NCBI GenBank assembly: GCA_009937425.1
Contig: JAACFO010000012.1
Span: 1 to 55,730, forward strand
Direction: 5' to 3'
Source of the DNA: Gammaproteobacteria bacterium
GTDB taxonomy: Bacteria; Pseudomonadota; Gammaproteobacteria; HK1
Length of the DNA: 55,730 nt
Below are positions 26,074 through 34,844 of this stretch, piece by piece; the stretch's first letter is position 1, and each line of letters begins with the position of its first letter. A program made the translations under genes and the position numbers. Under the pieces are notes generated by a model. That model made no database searches. It was not told the origin of the DNA and saw only the letters and a program-made list of their open reading frames with translations.

Positions 26074-26561
26074 GACGACTCTCCTGCCTCGCGCATGATC
26101 CGCGCCGCCTCGCTGACGGCATCGAAGACCTTGGTGTATCCCGTGCAGCGGCAAAGATTTCCGCTCAAAGCGACACGGATGTCGTCCTCGTCAGGATCCC
26201 GCGTGTCGTTATCCAGCATCGATTGCGCCGCGATGATCAAACCCGGCGTGCAGTAACCGCACTGAGCGGCGCCGCGGTCGATGAATGCCTTCTGAAGCGG
26301 ATGCGGAGCGTCCACGCTGCCGAGTCCCGAGACGGTGGTGATGCTCGCTCCTTCCACCGTCCAGGTGAGGGTCAGGCAGCTGTCCACGGCCTCGCCGTCC
26401 ACCAACACCGCGCAGGCGCCGCAATCGCCTTTCTCGCAGCCGCTCTTGACCTCGAAGTAAGCAAGCCCGCGCAAGCTTTCCAGCAGGGTTTCGTTCGGCG
26501 ACGCACTCACACCACGATGACGTCCATTAATAGTCATAGGGATAACTTTTGCATCGTTCAT
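26070..26561 (-). CDS. [2Fe-2S] subunit of molybdenum hydroxylase (CoxS-like)
   Basis: A 163-residue electron-transfer subunit with two iron-sulfur clusters. The plant-type cluster is GCEKGDCGACAVLVDGE plus the later C in DSCLTL. The C-terminal helical cluster is CGYCTPGLI and LCRCTGY. The ATG at 26561 has CGGAGG upstream and overlaps the FAD-subunit stop by 4 bp; the open frame continues further upstream but is shadowed by that gene. Confidence 0.95.
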   Translation of the reverse strand: MNDAKVIPMTINGRHRGVSASPNETLLESLRGLAYFEVKSGCEKGDCGACAVLVDGEAVDSCLTLTWTVEGASITTVSGLGSVDAPHPLQKAFIDRGAAQCGYCTPGLIIAAQSMLDNDTRDPDEDDIRVALSGNLCRCTGYTKVFDAVSEAARIMREAGESS

Positions 26562-27445
26562 GATTGCGAACCTCCGCAAGCGAGACGCTCCCAGGCATGG
26601 GTTAACAAGCGTCGTGTCAAAACGTGCACACAATGACTGCGATAATCCGCCGAGGCGCGAATATCGTCGATGGGACTCACCTCCTCCACGGCGGTGCGCG
26701 CCGCGGCGTCGATGCGCGACCGTGTCAGGATTTGCCCATCGAGCTCCTGCTCGGCGGCGATGGCGCGTTTGACAACGGGCGCTACCGAGCCCAGCGCAAT
26801 GCGCGGGGCAAGACACTTACCGTCCTTTACAGCCATGGCCACCGCGACGCCCACGACGGTAATGGCATCGCCCTTGCGGCGCGCCAGCTTATAGAACACG
26901 TTGGTGGCGTTCTGCACCGGCAACGGCCAGCTGAGCTCGGTCAACAACTCGTCGGGGCGACGCTCCATGTGCTTGTAGCCTTTATAGAAACTCGCCAGCG
27001 CCAGCGTTCGGCTGCCGCTGATACTGGCAAGGGTCACGTGGGCATCCAGCGCGAGCAGCGGCGGCACCAGATCGGCGGCGGGTGAGCCGCTGCAGATGTT
27101 GCCGGCCACGGTAGCGGTGTTGCGCACCATCTGTCCCGCGAAGACCCGCGCGGATTCCACCAGTGACGGTGCCACGGCGCCGAGTTCGGGGTGGCGCAGC
27201 ATGTCGCTGACCGTCGTGCACCCACCCATGACCACACGGCCCCCGCCGATGCTGATCCCGCGAATGCCCGACAGCTTGCCAATGCTCACCAGCGCCGCCG
27301 GCGCCACGCTGCGGGCGCGCAAATCGACAATCATGTTGGTGCCACCGGCCAGCGGCATGATGGCACCCTGGCGATCGCTTCCGGCAAGCACCGTCAGGGC
27401 TGCGTCCAGATCCTGCGGCACGTGGAGATCGAATTCTGCAAACAT
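26558..27445 (-). CDS. FAD-binding subunit of molybdenum hydroxylase (CoxM-like)
   Basis: A 295-residue subunit that passes electrons from the iron-sulfur clusters to an acceptor. FAD motifs are PLAGGTNMIVDLR and TVAGNICSGSPAADLVPPLL. The start 27445 gives the family-typical opening MFAEFDLHVPQDLDAAL. It lies 20 bp after the SDR gene and overlaps the next subunit gene. Confidence 0.93.
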   Translation of the reverse strand: MFAEFDLHVPQDLDAALTVLAGSDRQGAIMPLAGGTNMIVDLRARSVAPAALVSIGKLSGIRGISIGGGRVVMGGCTTVSDMLRHPELGAVAPSLVESARVFAGQMVRNTATVAGNICSGSPAADLVPPLLALDAHVTLASISGSRTLALASFYKGYKHMERRPDELLTELSWPLPVQNATNVFYKLARRKGDAITVVGVAVAMAVKDGKCLAPRIALGSVAPVVKRAIAAEQELDGQILTRSRIDAAARTAVEEVSPIDDIRASADYRSHCVHVLTRRLLTHAWERLACGGSQS

Positions 27446-27465
27446 TGCGCTGGCCTCGCGTTTTT

Positions 27466-28248
27466 CTAGACGTCCCAACCGCCGTCCACGGTGATCTCCT
27501 GGCCGGTCATGTTACGACTGTCGTCACTCGCCAGGAACAGCACGGCATCGGCGATATCCTGTGGCTCGGTGACGCTTTTCAAAATCATGTCGTCTATGTA
27601 TTCCTGGTACACCTGCTCGACGGTCCAACCGCGCACCCGCGCTTTCTCCTCGCACAGCTTATCCATGCGGGGTGTGTGCACGATGCCCGGGCACACCACG
27701 TTGACATTGATGCCGTACTCGCCTGCATCGATGGCGGCCGTGCGCGTGAGCCCACGCACACCCCATTTCGACGAACTGTATGCCGCCCGGTAACGGTAGC
27801 CGCGTAAACCGGAAGTGCCGCCGATGTTGACGATCTTACCGCTTCGCTTTGCCACCATGGCCTGGAGAACGTATTTCATCGGCAGGAACGTGCCCCGAAT
27901 GTTGGATTCGATGACGTAGGAAAAATCCTCAGCCTCGATGTCCCACACCGGCATCTCGATGGGACCGGTAACCCCCGCTACGTTGACCAGAATATCGATG
28001 CGGCCGTCGAAGAATTCTTTCGCCTTCTCCACCATGGCTCGTACCTGCCCGTCGTCGGTGACATCTGTCGACACCACCTGTGCACGCCGGCCCAACGCAC
28101 GCACCTGCTCTGCGACCTCATCGAGTGCCGCCGTGTCCCTGGCCGTCAGCAGCACATCCGCTCCTTCCCGTGCGAGGGTCAGCGTGATCGCTGCGCCCAT
28201 ACCCTTTGCCGCACCGGTGACAATGGCATTCTTGTTCGCGAGTCTCAT
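27466..28248 (-). CDS. Short-chain dehydrogenase/reductase
   Basis: A 260-residue classical SDR. The nucleotide-binding TGAAKGMGAAI, the NVAG motif, and the catalytic S-Y-K set (IGGTSG, then AAYSSSKWG) are complete. The N-terminal cofactor loop (LLTARDTAALDEV) carries an arginine after the second strand, compatible with NADP(H). GGAGGAGGTAACTGG precedes the ATG. It is tied to the hydroxylase genes by a 20-bp gap, so it probably acts on the hydroxylated product or a downstream alcohol. Confidence 0.93.
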   Translation of the reverse strand: MRLANKNAIVTGAAKGMGAAITLTLAREGADVLLTARDTAALDEVAEQVRALGRRAQVVSTDVTDDGQVRAMVEKAKEFFDGRIDILVNVAGVTGPIEMPVWDIEAEDFSYVIESNIRGTFLPMKYVLQAMVAKRSGKIVNIGGTSGLRGYRYRAAYSSSKWGVRGLTRTAAIDAGEYGINVNVVCPGIVHTPRMDKLCEEKARVRGWTVEQVYQEYIDDMILKSVTEPQDIADAVLFLASDDSRNMTGQEITVDGGWDV

Positions 28249-28282
28249 CCAGTTACCTCCTCCGCTCTTCTCCCTCGTCTTC

Positions 28283-28513
28283 CCCCTCTCCCTTCGGGAG
28301 AGGGGACCCTTCGTTCGCCACCCAAAATTCTCGCACCTTCTTCTCCCTCTCCCTCAGGGAGAGGGCCGGGGTGAGGGAAATTCATCGATCCCCTTCACCC
28401 TCACCCTGTCCCTCTCCCGCAAGCGGGAGAGGGGACCCTTCGTTCGCCACCCAAAATCCTCGCACCTTCTTCCCCTCTCCCTCTCCCGCGAGCGGGAGAG
28501 GTGACCCTTCGTT
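28283..28513. repeat. Array of GC-rich palindromic repeats (REP-like) between SDR gene and hyuB
   Basis: Four perfect hairpins: 28283-28305 (10-bp stem), 28345-28365 (9 bp), 28410-28433 (11 bp) and 28480-28501 (10 bp), all built on CCTCTCCC / GGGAGAGG. Two copies carry the same flank, GGGGACCCTTCGTTCGCCAC followed by CCAAAAT and CTCGCACCTTCTTC, so the unit is a hairpin plus a unique arm of about 45 bp. The third and fourth hairpins lie 69 bp apart. The right part of the array (from 28382) is inside the hyuB reading frame. Confidence 0.85.
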
Positions 28514-30094
28514 GGTCGGTGTGCCGTAGCCGCCGCCACCGCAGCTTTCCACGATGACACGGTCGCTCTTATGCAATACGACGTTGGCTTTTCCCGGAAG
28601 CCGGTACGCGTCACCCTTCGCCGGAATCACCGTGACCTGAAAAAGCGCGCCGGGCTCGCCGCCCTGCAATCCGTAGGGCGGCACCACGGCACGCTCGAAC
28701 ATACTGGTCAACGACATATGATCGGTCAGCACCCGGTACTCCCGATGCAAGCCGTCGCCGCCCCGATGCGCACCGGCGCCGCCGGAACCGCGGCGCAGGC
28801 GCTGGCTTTCCACGCGCACCGGGTACTCGGCTTCGATGACTTCCGCCGGCGTGTTCATGACATTGGACATATGCACCCGGATCACCGGCGCACCATCGCG
28901 ATGGCAACGGGCGCCCTCGCCGCCGCCATGGGTTTCGTAGAGCGTGGTCCAGGCGCCATTGTCGCCCTGACCGGCAAACAACAGCAGACCGGAAGTGGTC
29001 GGTCCACCCGCCGTCAGAAGCTCTGGCACCACCGGCTCGAGGGCGCGGAAGATTGCATCGGCCAACCGCTGGGAAGTCTCGTGATTGCCGCCGACCACCG
29101 GACGCTCAGGCCCGGGCTCGAGCACCGAACCGGGGCGGGTGATCACTTCTATCGGCCGATAACAACCGCCGTTGGCCTGAATATCGGCGCCCACCAGAGC
29201 CTTCACCGCATAAAACACCGATGCGGCCGCGATAAACGGCGTCGTATTCACGGGGCCGCGGGCCGCGTCACCGCACTCTGAGAAATCGAACAGGGCACGA
29301 TCACCGTCGAGCACGATGCGCACGCGTATCGGTAACGGCTCACCCCCCGCCGCATCGTCGTCGAGCCAATCTTCCCCGTGATAAGTTCCCGCCGGCAGGC
29401 TCTGCAGAGCGTCGCGCATCTGTTGTTCGGCGTGATCGTGCAGCTTGCTCATGGCCAGGGCGATGTAATCGCCGCCGTGGCGGGCGCAAAGCGCCTGCAA
29501 ACGCTGATCCGCCGCACGGGTAGCCGCCATTTGCGCCAGAATATCTCCCTCACGCTCCGCCGCGCCGCGCACGTTTGCGAGCACCAGGTCCAGCTTCTCT
29601 CTATCGGCGCCCGCGTCGGAGAACAATCGCACCGGCGGTAACCGCAAACCCTCCTGCCAGGCATCGGTGGCCGCCGGCACGTAGCTGCCGGGTACCGCGC
29701 CGCCGATGTCCGCCCAGTGAGCCAGGCTCACGGCGAAGGCGCGCAGTACTCCGTCGACGAACACCGGGCGTACGGCCTTCACATCCGGAAGATGATTGCC
29801 TCCAATCTCCGGAAGATTGAGGAACCACACGTCACCCGCGTTCAGGCGCTCCGCCGGGATCCGCTTCAGAAATTCCTTGACGGTAAAACTCATGACACCC
29901 ATGTGCATGGGGATGTCGCGCCCCTGGGCCACCAGCTCACCATCTGCGTCGGTAATGGCCGAAGACAGATCCCCCGCCTCGCGCAACAGCGGCGAGCGCG
30001 CCGAGCGCATGACCACCAGGGACATCTCCTCGGCGATAGCAGAAAAGGCGTGGCGGATAACCTCCAGTGTGAACGAGTCCACGGCGGCGTTCAT
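28382..30094 (-). CDS. hyuB: Hydantoinase/oxoprolinase subunit B, with repeat-derived C-terminus
   Basis: A 570-residue HyuB-family protein. With HyuA it opens a cyclic amide, usually with ATP. Family stretches include DSFTLEVIRHAFSAIAEEM, NDPEIGGxHLPD-like LPEIGGNHLPDVKA, GPVNTTPFIAA and ESCGGGGYGTP. Normal HyuB proteins go on after the glycine run with a D-P-x-R-D-like tail. Here residues 525-570 are instead two in-frame copies of NEGSPLPLAGEG (528-539 and 551-562), translated from the palindromic repeats. The ATG overlaps the hyuA stop (ATGA). The enzyme core looks intact, but the lost tail could affect assembly. Confidence 0.92.
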   Translation of the reverse strand: MNAAVDSFTLEVIRHAFSAIAEEMSLVVMRSARSPLLREAGDLSSAITDADGELVAQGRDIPMHMGVMSFTVKEFLKRIPAERLNAGDVWFLNLPEIGGNHLPDVKAVRPVFVDGVLRAFAVSLAHWADIGGAVPGSYVPAATDAWQEGLRLPPVRLFSDAGADREKLDLVLANVRGAAEREGDILAQMAATRAADQRLQALCARHGGDYIALAMSKLHDHAEQQMRDALQSLPAGTYHGEDWLDDDAAGGEPLPIRVRIVLDGDRALFDFSECGDAARGPVNTTPFIAAASVFYAVKALVGADIQANGGCYRPIEVITRPGSVLEPGPERPVVGGNHETSQRLADAIFRALEPVVPELLTAGGPTTSGLLLFAGQGDNGAWTTLYETHGGGEGARCHRDGAPVIRVHMSNVMNTPAEVIEAEYPVRVESQRLRRGSGGAGAHRGGDGLHREYRVLTDHMSLTSMFERAVVPPYGLQGGEPGALFQVTVIPAKGDAYRLPGKANVVLHKSDRVIVESCGGGGYGTPTNEGSPLPLAGEGEGKKVRGFWVANEGSPLPLAGEGQGEGEGDR

Positions 30095-32100
30095 GGCGCT
30101 TCACCAACGTCGATGTGCAGATGACCGAAGCTATCCACGTCCAGGGTGGCGCCGGGAGGCAACACCACAGTCGACCAGGCATCCTCGATGACGGCGGGAC
30201 CGTTCACGGTACTCCCCGCGCCCAATGCATCGCGGGCGTAGCGCGGTGTTTCCCGCGCACCACCGGCGTCGAACCAGCACGACGTCGTGCGTGCCGCGCC
30301 CTCTCCATCGCTGCCACGATGCTCGCCCGTCAGCTGCGGGCGGGCGTGCCGCGGCGCCGTCAACGTGATCCGCAATGTCACCAGTTCCCAGGGCTCGTCG
30401 GTTGCAAATCCATACAGTGCCTGGTGACGGGCTCGGAACTGCTCGCCCAGTGCTTCGGGATCGTCGAGCGCCGGCTCGCTCACCTCCACGGCGTAGCTCT
30501 GACCGCTGTATCGGACGGCGGCGAACTCGCTTTGCGTGCAATCACTACGTTGTGTCTCGGAAAAATGCCTGACCAGTTGCCGACGGAGTTCGCCGCGAAT
30601 GGTATCTAAGCGCTCCTGTTCCCAGTCAGTATTCGCCAGGTGCACGGTGCGTTGCTGTGTGTAACTCATCTCGGCGCTGACACATCCCAAGGCCGAGAAG
30701 GAACTGGAAAAACGCGGCACGACCACCCGCCCGATGTCGAACGATCGGGCCAGCTCCACCGCATGCATGGGACCCGCCCCCCCGAAAGCGATGAGCGTGC
30801 ATTCACGCCCGTCGATACCCTTCTCCACGGTAACCCGGCGCAGCGCCCGCGCCATGGCGGCGTTGGCGATGCGCACAATACCGAGCGCCAGTTGCTGCAC
30901 ACTCGTATCGAGGGCCGTCGCCAGCGGTAACAGTGCGCCCTCGGCGGCGGCAACGTCCAGGCGCAGATCACCGACGGGACGTTCCGCATCCAGATAACCG
31001 AGCACTAGATTGGCGTCGCTGACCGTGGGCAGCTCACCGCCGAGTCCATAGCAGGCTGGACCCGGCACGGCGCCGGCGCTCTGGGGACCGACGCGCAAGG
31101 CGTCGCTGTCGAGGCGCGCAATGGATCCGCCGCCGGCGCCGATGGACTCCACCGCCACCATGGGCGTGCGCAAGGGACGACCGCCAAGGCTGCGGTCGCT
31201 GCGGATCTCCGCGCGACCATCGATGATCAAACACACATCGGTGGTAGTCCCGCCCATGTCGAAGCTGATGACGTTGGCGAGACCCAGCTCGCCCGCCACC
31301 CAGCCGGCGGCACTGACTCCGGCCGCCGGTCCCGAGAACGCCAGCCCCAGGGGAAGCTCGCGCAGCGCCTCGGGTGATGCCATACCGCCGGCGGAATGCA
31401 GCAGATGCAGGCGGCTTGCCGCCGGCCGCGATTCCTCCATGCGATCCAGATAGCCCGCGGCCAGGGGCATGACTCCGGCGCTCAACGCGGTGGTGCTCGT
31501 GCGTTCGTACTCGCGGGCCTCAGGACTGATGCGATGGGAAAGCGCGAGATAGGGAGCGACCTGGCCGAGCCGTGCGCCCAATTGCTCTTCGTGATCACCA
31601 TTGGCATAAGAATGCAGCAATGAGACGGCCACCGCCGCTACACCGGAATCCACCACCTCAGCTACCAATACGTCGACAGCCTCGGGTGTTAACGGTTTCA
31701 ACACCTCACCGTGAACATCGAGCCGCTCGGAGACCTCGAAGCGCAGCTGCTCGGGTACCTGGGGCCGTATTTTGGGCTCCAGGTCCAGACGATAAAGATG
31801 GCGCCGGTTCTGACGCCCGATAGCAAGGGTGTCGGCAAAGCCCTCGGTGGCGATCAGCGCCACCGGAGCGAGACGATCCTCGACGATGGCATTGGTCACC
31901 ATGGTGGTGCCGTGCATGAGATCGTCCACGTTCTCCCAGGAAATTCCCACCGCTTCCAATGCCGCGAGTAGTCCGGCGATGGGGTCGTCGGGATGGCTGC
32001 GCACCTTGGCCTCGGCGATCGTTCCCGTCGACGGCTGAAAGGCAACCACATCGGTGAACGTGCCACCGACGTCGATACCCACCTGCCAATCGTTACTCAT
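30091..32100 (-). CDS. hyuA: Hydantoinase/oxoprolinase subunit A
   Basis: A 669-residue ASKHA-fold ATPase subunit. The phosphate-binding GIDVGGTFTDVVAF (residues 9-22), DMGGTTTDVCLI, GAGGGSIAR and FGGAGPMHA are all present. The start 32100 is chosen because the family begins right before GIDVGGTFTD; the longer frame runs into the regulator gene. It overlaps the IclR gene by 8 bp and hyuB by 4 bp. Candidate substrates are hydantoins, oxoproline-like lactams or N-methylhydantoin; the sequence does not decide. Confidence 0.93.
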   Translation of the reverse strand: MSNDWQVGIDVGGTFTDVVAFQPSTGTIAEAKVRSHPDDPIAGLLAALEAVGISWENVDDLMHGTTMVTNAIVEDRLAPVALIATEGFADTLAIGRQNRRHLYRLDLEPKIRPQVPEQLRFEVSERLDVHGEVLKPLTPEAVDVLVAEVVDSGVAAVAVSLLHSYANGDHEEQLGARLGQVAPYLALSHRISPEAREYERTSTTALSAGVMPLAAGYLDRMEESRPAASRLHLLHSAGGMASPEALRELPLGLAFSGPAAGVSAAGWVAGELGLANVISFDMGGTTTDVCLIIDGRAEIRSDRSLGGRPLRTPMVAVESIGAGGGSIARLDSDALRVGPQSAGAVPGPACYGLGGELPTVSDANLVLGYLDAERPVGDLRLDVAAAEGALLPLATALDTSVQQLALGIVRIANAAMARALRRVTVEKGIDGRECTLIAFGGAGPMHAVELARSFDIGRVVVPRFSSSFSALGCVSAEMSYTQQRTVHLANTDWEQERLDTIRGELRRQLVRHFSETQRSDCTQSEFAAVRYSGQSYAVEVSEPALDDPEALGEQFRARHQALYGFATDEPWELVTLRITLTAPRHARPQLTGEHRGSDGEGAARTTSCWFDAGGARETPRYARDALGAGSTVNGPAVIEDAWSTVVLPPGATLDVDSFGHLHIDVGEAP

Positions 32101-32848
32101 GGGACAAGCGGGCGGATATGGATCGCGCGGCGGCGCGCAAATCGCCGGCGAGTTGCGCTTCGGTGTAGCGCGCCAGTCTCGCCGACAAACCAACCACGCC
32201 GACGCTGTAGAGAACGCCCGCGCCATCTACCGCTACCGGCGCGGCATAACTCAATACACCGGGGTCGAGTTCGTTGGCGCAGACAGCGTACCCCTTGTGC
32301 CTTACCGTCTTCAAATCCCTGCGCACATCCGCCGCATCCACCCGCGTATCTTCGGTGTAGCGGATACGCGGCCGTTCCAGGGCACGCTCAATGAGCGCGG
32401 CTTCCTGAAAGGCGAATATTGCCTTGGCGGAAGCGGCGGCATGAATGGGCATGTCCCGGCCCGGATGTACGTGGGATTGCCCTTCGCGGCTGGGTACCGC
32501 GGTGGCCGAAGACTCGACCCGATCGCCGGCGAGTCTGGCGAGAAATGCCGTCTCACCGAGCTTCTCCACCAGGCCATCGAGGATCGGCTTCGCCGCGATG
32601 TCCGCCGAGGCGCCGGAAACGCCAAGGTGCAATAAGCGCACGAGGCGCGGGCCGAGCACGTAGACCTTGCGGCTGTCCCGGTTCGCCAGGTATCCGACCT
32701 CCTGAAGCGCTCCAAGCAAACGGTGCACCGTGCCCCGGGGCAACCCGGTCGCCTGCATGGTTTCGGTCAGGGAGAGGCCGTCGGGCCGGGCCGCGACGGC
32801 GTCGAGCACGGCCGCGTAGCGGTTGAGTATGCCTTTTGCACCGCTCAT
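32093..32848 (-). CDS. IclR-family transcriptional regulator
   Basis: A 251-residue regulator. The N-terminal winged helix-turn-helix (about residues 5-65; LSLTETMQATGLPRGTVHRL) is followed by a GAF-like effector domain ending GVVGLSARLARYTEAQL. The ATG at 32848 follows GGGGGAAT; a TTG one codon upstream is possible. As first gene of the hyuAB run it is expected to control the island in response to a pathway metabolite. Two palindromes upstream are candidate operators. Confidence 0.92.
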   Translation of the reverse strand: MSGAKGILNRYAAVLDAVAARPDGLSLTETMQATGLPRGTVHRLLGALQEVGYLANRDSRKVYVLGPRLVRLLHLGVSGASADIAAKPILDGLVEKLGETAFLARLAGDRVESSATAVPSREGQSHVHPGRDMPIHAAASAKAIFAFQEAALIERALERPRIRYTEDTRVDAADVRRDLKTVRHKGYAVCANELDPGVLSYAAPVAVDGAGVLYSVGVVGLSARLARYTEAQLAGDLRAAARSISARLSHE

Positions 32849-32882
32849 CAACCCGAATTCCCCCCTGGGACAACCGGCGACA

Positions 32883-32938
32883 ATTCCGCGGAATCGTCAG
32901 GCTCTTACGGCCCGCCGGTAGTTCCATTAAACGGAACT
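32883..32938. promoter_or_regulatory. Two candidate IclR operators in the divergent gap
   Basis: A perfect 12-bp palindrome, ATTCCGCGGAAT (32883-32894), and a second, AGTTCC-N7-GGAACT (32920-32938), share TTCC and GGAA half-sites, with centres about 40 bp apart. IclR-family proteins bind such TTCC...GGAA-type palindromes. The 189-bp gap separates the iclR-hyuAB run from the cyclase gene, so both may be controlled from here. Confidence 0.5.
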
Positions 32939-33037
32939 TCTTTCCATTTATCGAAAACTATGCGTCTGCCGCTAGGTCCCTGTCAAGCAATCGTCTGCCA
33001 ATGGATTGTCCTTCACAAGGTAGATAAGCTCCGGCGC

Positions 33038-34819
33038 ATGCCGAAAGACAGCGCTTCTCACAAACTCACGGCGATACTGTATGCCGACGTTGCCGGTTAC
33101 AGCCGCTTGACCGGCGACGATGAGCTGGGCACCCACCGCCGTGTCATGAGCGCGCTGGATTTCGCCACCGACGTCATCAAGAACGGCGGTGGCACGGTAC
33201 TGCGTTACGCCGGGGACGCAATTCTCGCCGAATTCTCCAGCGTCGTGGCGGTCGCCAACGCCGCTGTCGCCATACAAAATGAGCTGCAATCACGTAACCA
33301 GGATATTCCCGAACAGCAGCAGGTTTGCGTGCGCATCGGCATCAACGTCGGCGAAGTCCTCGAAGACCGGGACGAAATCTTCGGCGAAGGTGTTAATCTC
33401 GCGGCGCGCCTGGAAGCGGCCGCGCATCCGGGCGGAATCTGCGTATCCGCGGCAGTTCATGAACAGATCGTCGGCAAAGTGGCGATCGAGTTCGAAGACG
33501 GTGGCGTCGAAGAATTCAAGAATATCGCCAAGCCCGTTCACATTTTTCATTGGCGGCCTGGATTAACGACCAGCGGTGACCAGGGAACGACCATGGCAGG
33601 ATCGTCTGCGCCCAATCTGGTCCTCCCGGATAAGCCGTCCATCGCGGTCCTGCCCTTCGACAACATGAGCACGGATCCCGAGCAGGTGTATTTCGCCGAT
33701 GGTATCAGCGAGGACATCATTACCGAGTTGTCCAAGTTCCGTTCATTGTTCGTGATTGCGCGGAACTCTTCCTTTGCCTTCAAGGGTCAGGCCATAGACA
33801 TCAAGGAAGTCGGCAAAAAGCTCGGCGTACGCTACGTGGTCGAGGGCAGCGTCCGGCGTAGCGGCAATCGGGTGCGGATCACGGCGCAGCTGATAGATTC
33901 TGTCGACGAAAAACATTTGTGGGCCGAGCGTTACGACCGTGAACTGGAAGACATTTTCGCTGTGCAGGACGAAGTCACCCACGCGATCGTTTCTACCATA
34001 GAGCCGCATCTCGCGAGCACCGAGCGGCAACGGGCGCGACGCAAACCGACCGAGAATCTCGGCGCCTGGGAGTGCTATCAACGCGGTCTGTGGCATTTGT
34101 ATCAATATCAGCGTGATGACCTGGCACAAGGGTTGGCACTTCTCGAACGCGCGGTCGCGCTGGATCCCACGTTTTCGTCAGCGCACGCGGGGCTTGCCCT
34201 GTCGCTCTACTACCACGTCATCCTGGGTTTTGCCCCGGACCGCGACGCCGAAATGGCGCGTGCCCTCGAAGCGGGGAAAACCGCCGTGAAGCTGGATGAA
34301 AACGATCCCTTTGCCCATGTCGCGCTCGGACGGATCTATACCCTCCACAGGGAGCACGACACCGCAATCGCACAGTGCGATGTGGCGATCTCCCTCACTC
34401 CCAGCTTTGCGCATGCGTACTTCGGGCGCGCTCACAGCCTTTGGATGTCCGGGCGCGCCGACGAAGCAATCGCTTCACATGACGAAGCGATGCGCCTGAG
34501 CCCCCGGGATCCGATACTGTGGGCATTCATGGCGAGCAAAGCCATCGCACTCATAATGCTCGGCCGCTACGAGGAAGGCCTCGATTGGGCGCTGAAGGCG
34601 CAGCGCCAGCCCAGCGCGGCGCTCTGGGCATTCCTACCGGAAGCCAGCGCACTGGCTCTGCTCGATCGTATCGACCAAGCACGCGCCGCCCTCGAGCGCG
34701 CGCGGCGGCTACAACAAGACGTGTCGGTTGGATTTGTCGACAAGGTGCTGCCGATCACCGATACGGACTACCGTGAGATCTTTGTCGGCGGTCTTATCAA
34801 GGCCGGCATGCCCGAGTAG
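33038..34819 (+). CDS. Class III adenylate/guanylate cyclase with TolB-like and TPR domains
   Basis: A 593-residue cytoplasmic protein. Residues 8-175 form a class III cyclase: metal aspartates D17 (LYADVAGYS) and D60 (RYAGDAILAEF), and FGEGVNLAARLE in the dimer region. Residues about 198-335 are a TolB-like domain (PDKPSIAVLPFDNMS, VVEGSVRRSGNRVRITAQL). The rest is TPR repeats (about 340-575). The architecture is common in proteobacteria; most are adenylate cyclases. The ATG at 33038 lacks a strong ribosome site, and starts upstream cannot be excluded. The MttB-family gene follows 25 bp later. Confidence 0.88.
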   Translation: MPKDSASHKLTAILYADVAGYSRLTGDDELGTHRRVMSALDFATDVIKNGGGTVLRYAGDAILAEFSSVVAVANAAVAIQNELQSRNQDIPEQQQVCVRIGINVGEVLEDRDEIFGEGVNLAARLEAAAHPGGICVSAAVHEQIVGKVAIEFEDGGVEEFKNIAKPVHIFHWRPGLTTSGDQGTTMAGSSAPNLVLPDKPSIAVLPFDNMSTDPEQVYFADGISEDIITELSKFRSLFVIARNSSFAFKGQAIDIKEVGKKLGVRYVVEGSVRRSGNRVRITAQLIDSVDEKHLWAERYDRELEDIFAVQDEVTHAIVSTIEPHLASTERQRARRKPTENLGAWECYQRGLWHLYQYQRDDLAQGLALLERAVALDPTFSSAHAGLALSLYYHVILGFAPDRDAEMARALEAGKTAVKLDENDPFAHVALGRIYTLHREHDTAIAQCDVAISLTPSFAHAYFGRAHSLWMSGRADEAIASHDEAMRLSPRDPILWAFMASKAIALIMLGRYEEGLDWALKAQRQPSAALWAFLPEASALALLDRIDQARAALERARRLQQDVSVGFVDKVLPITDTDYREIFVGGLIKAGMPE

Positions 34820-34844
34820 ATCCGCGCAGCGAATTGAAGTTATT

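Noticed and set aside
23752..27445. Carbon monoxide dehydrogenase
   Set aside because: Subunit order fits coxMSL, but the AYRCSFR active-site loop of true CO dehydrogenase is missing.
28283..28513. CRISPR-like array
   Set aside because: Only three or four unevenly spaced palindromic units with conserved flanks, no unique spacers and no cas genes.
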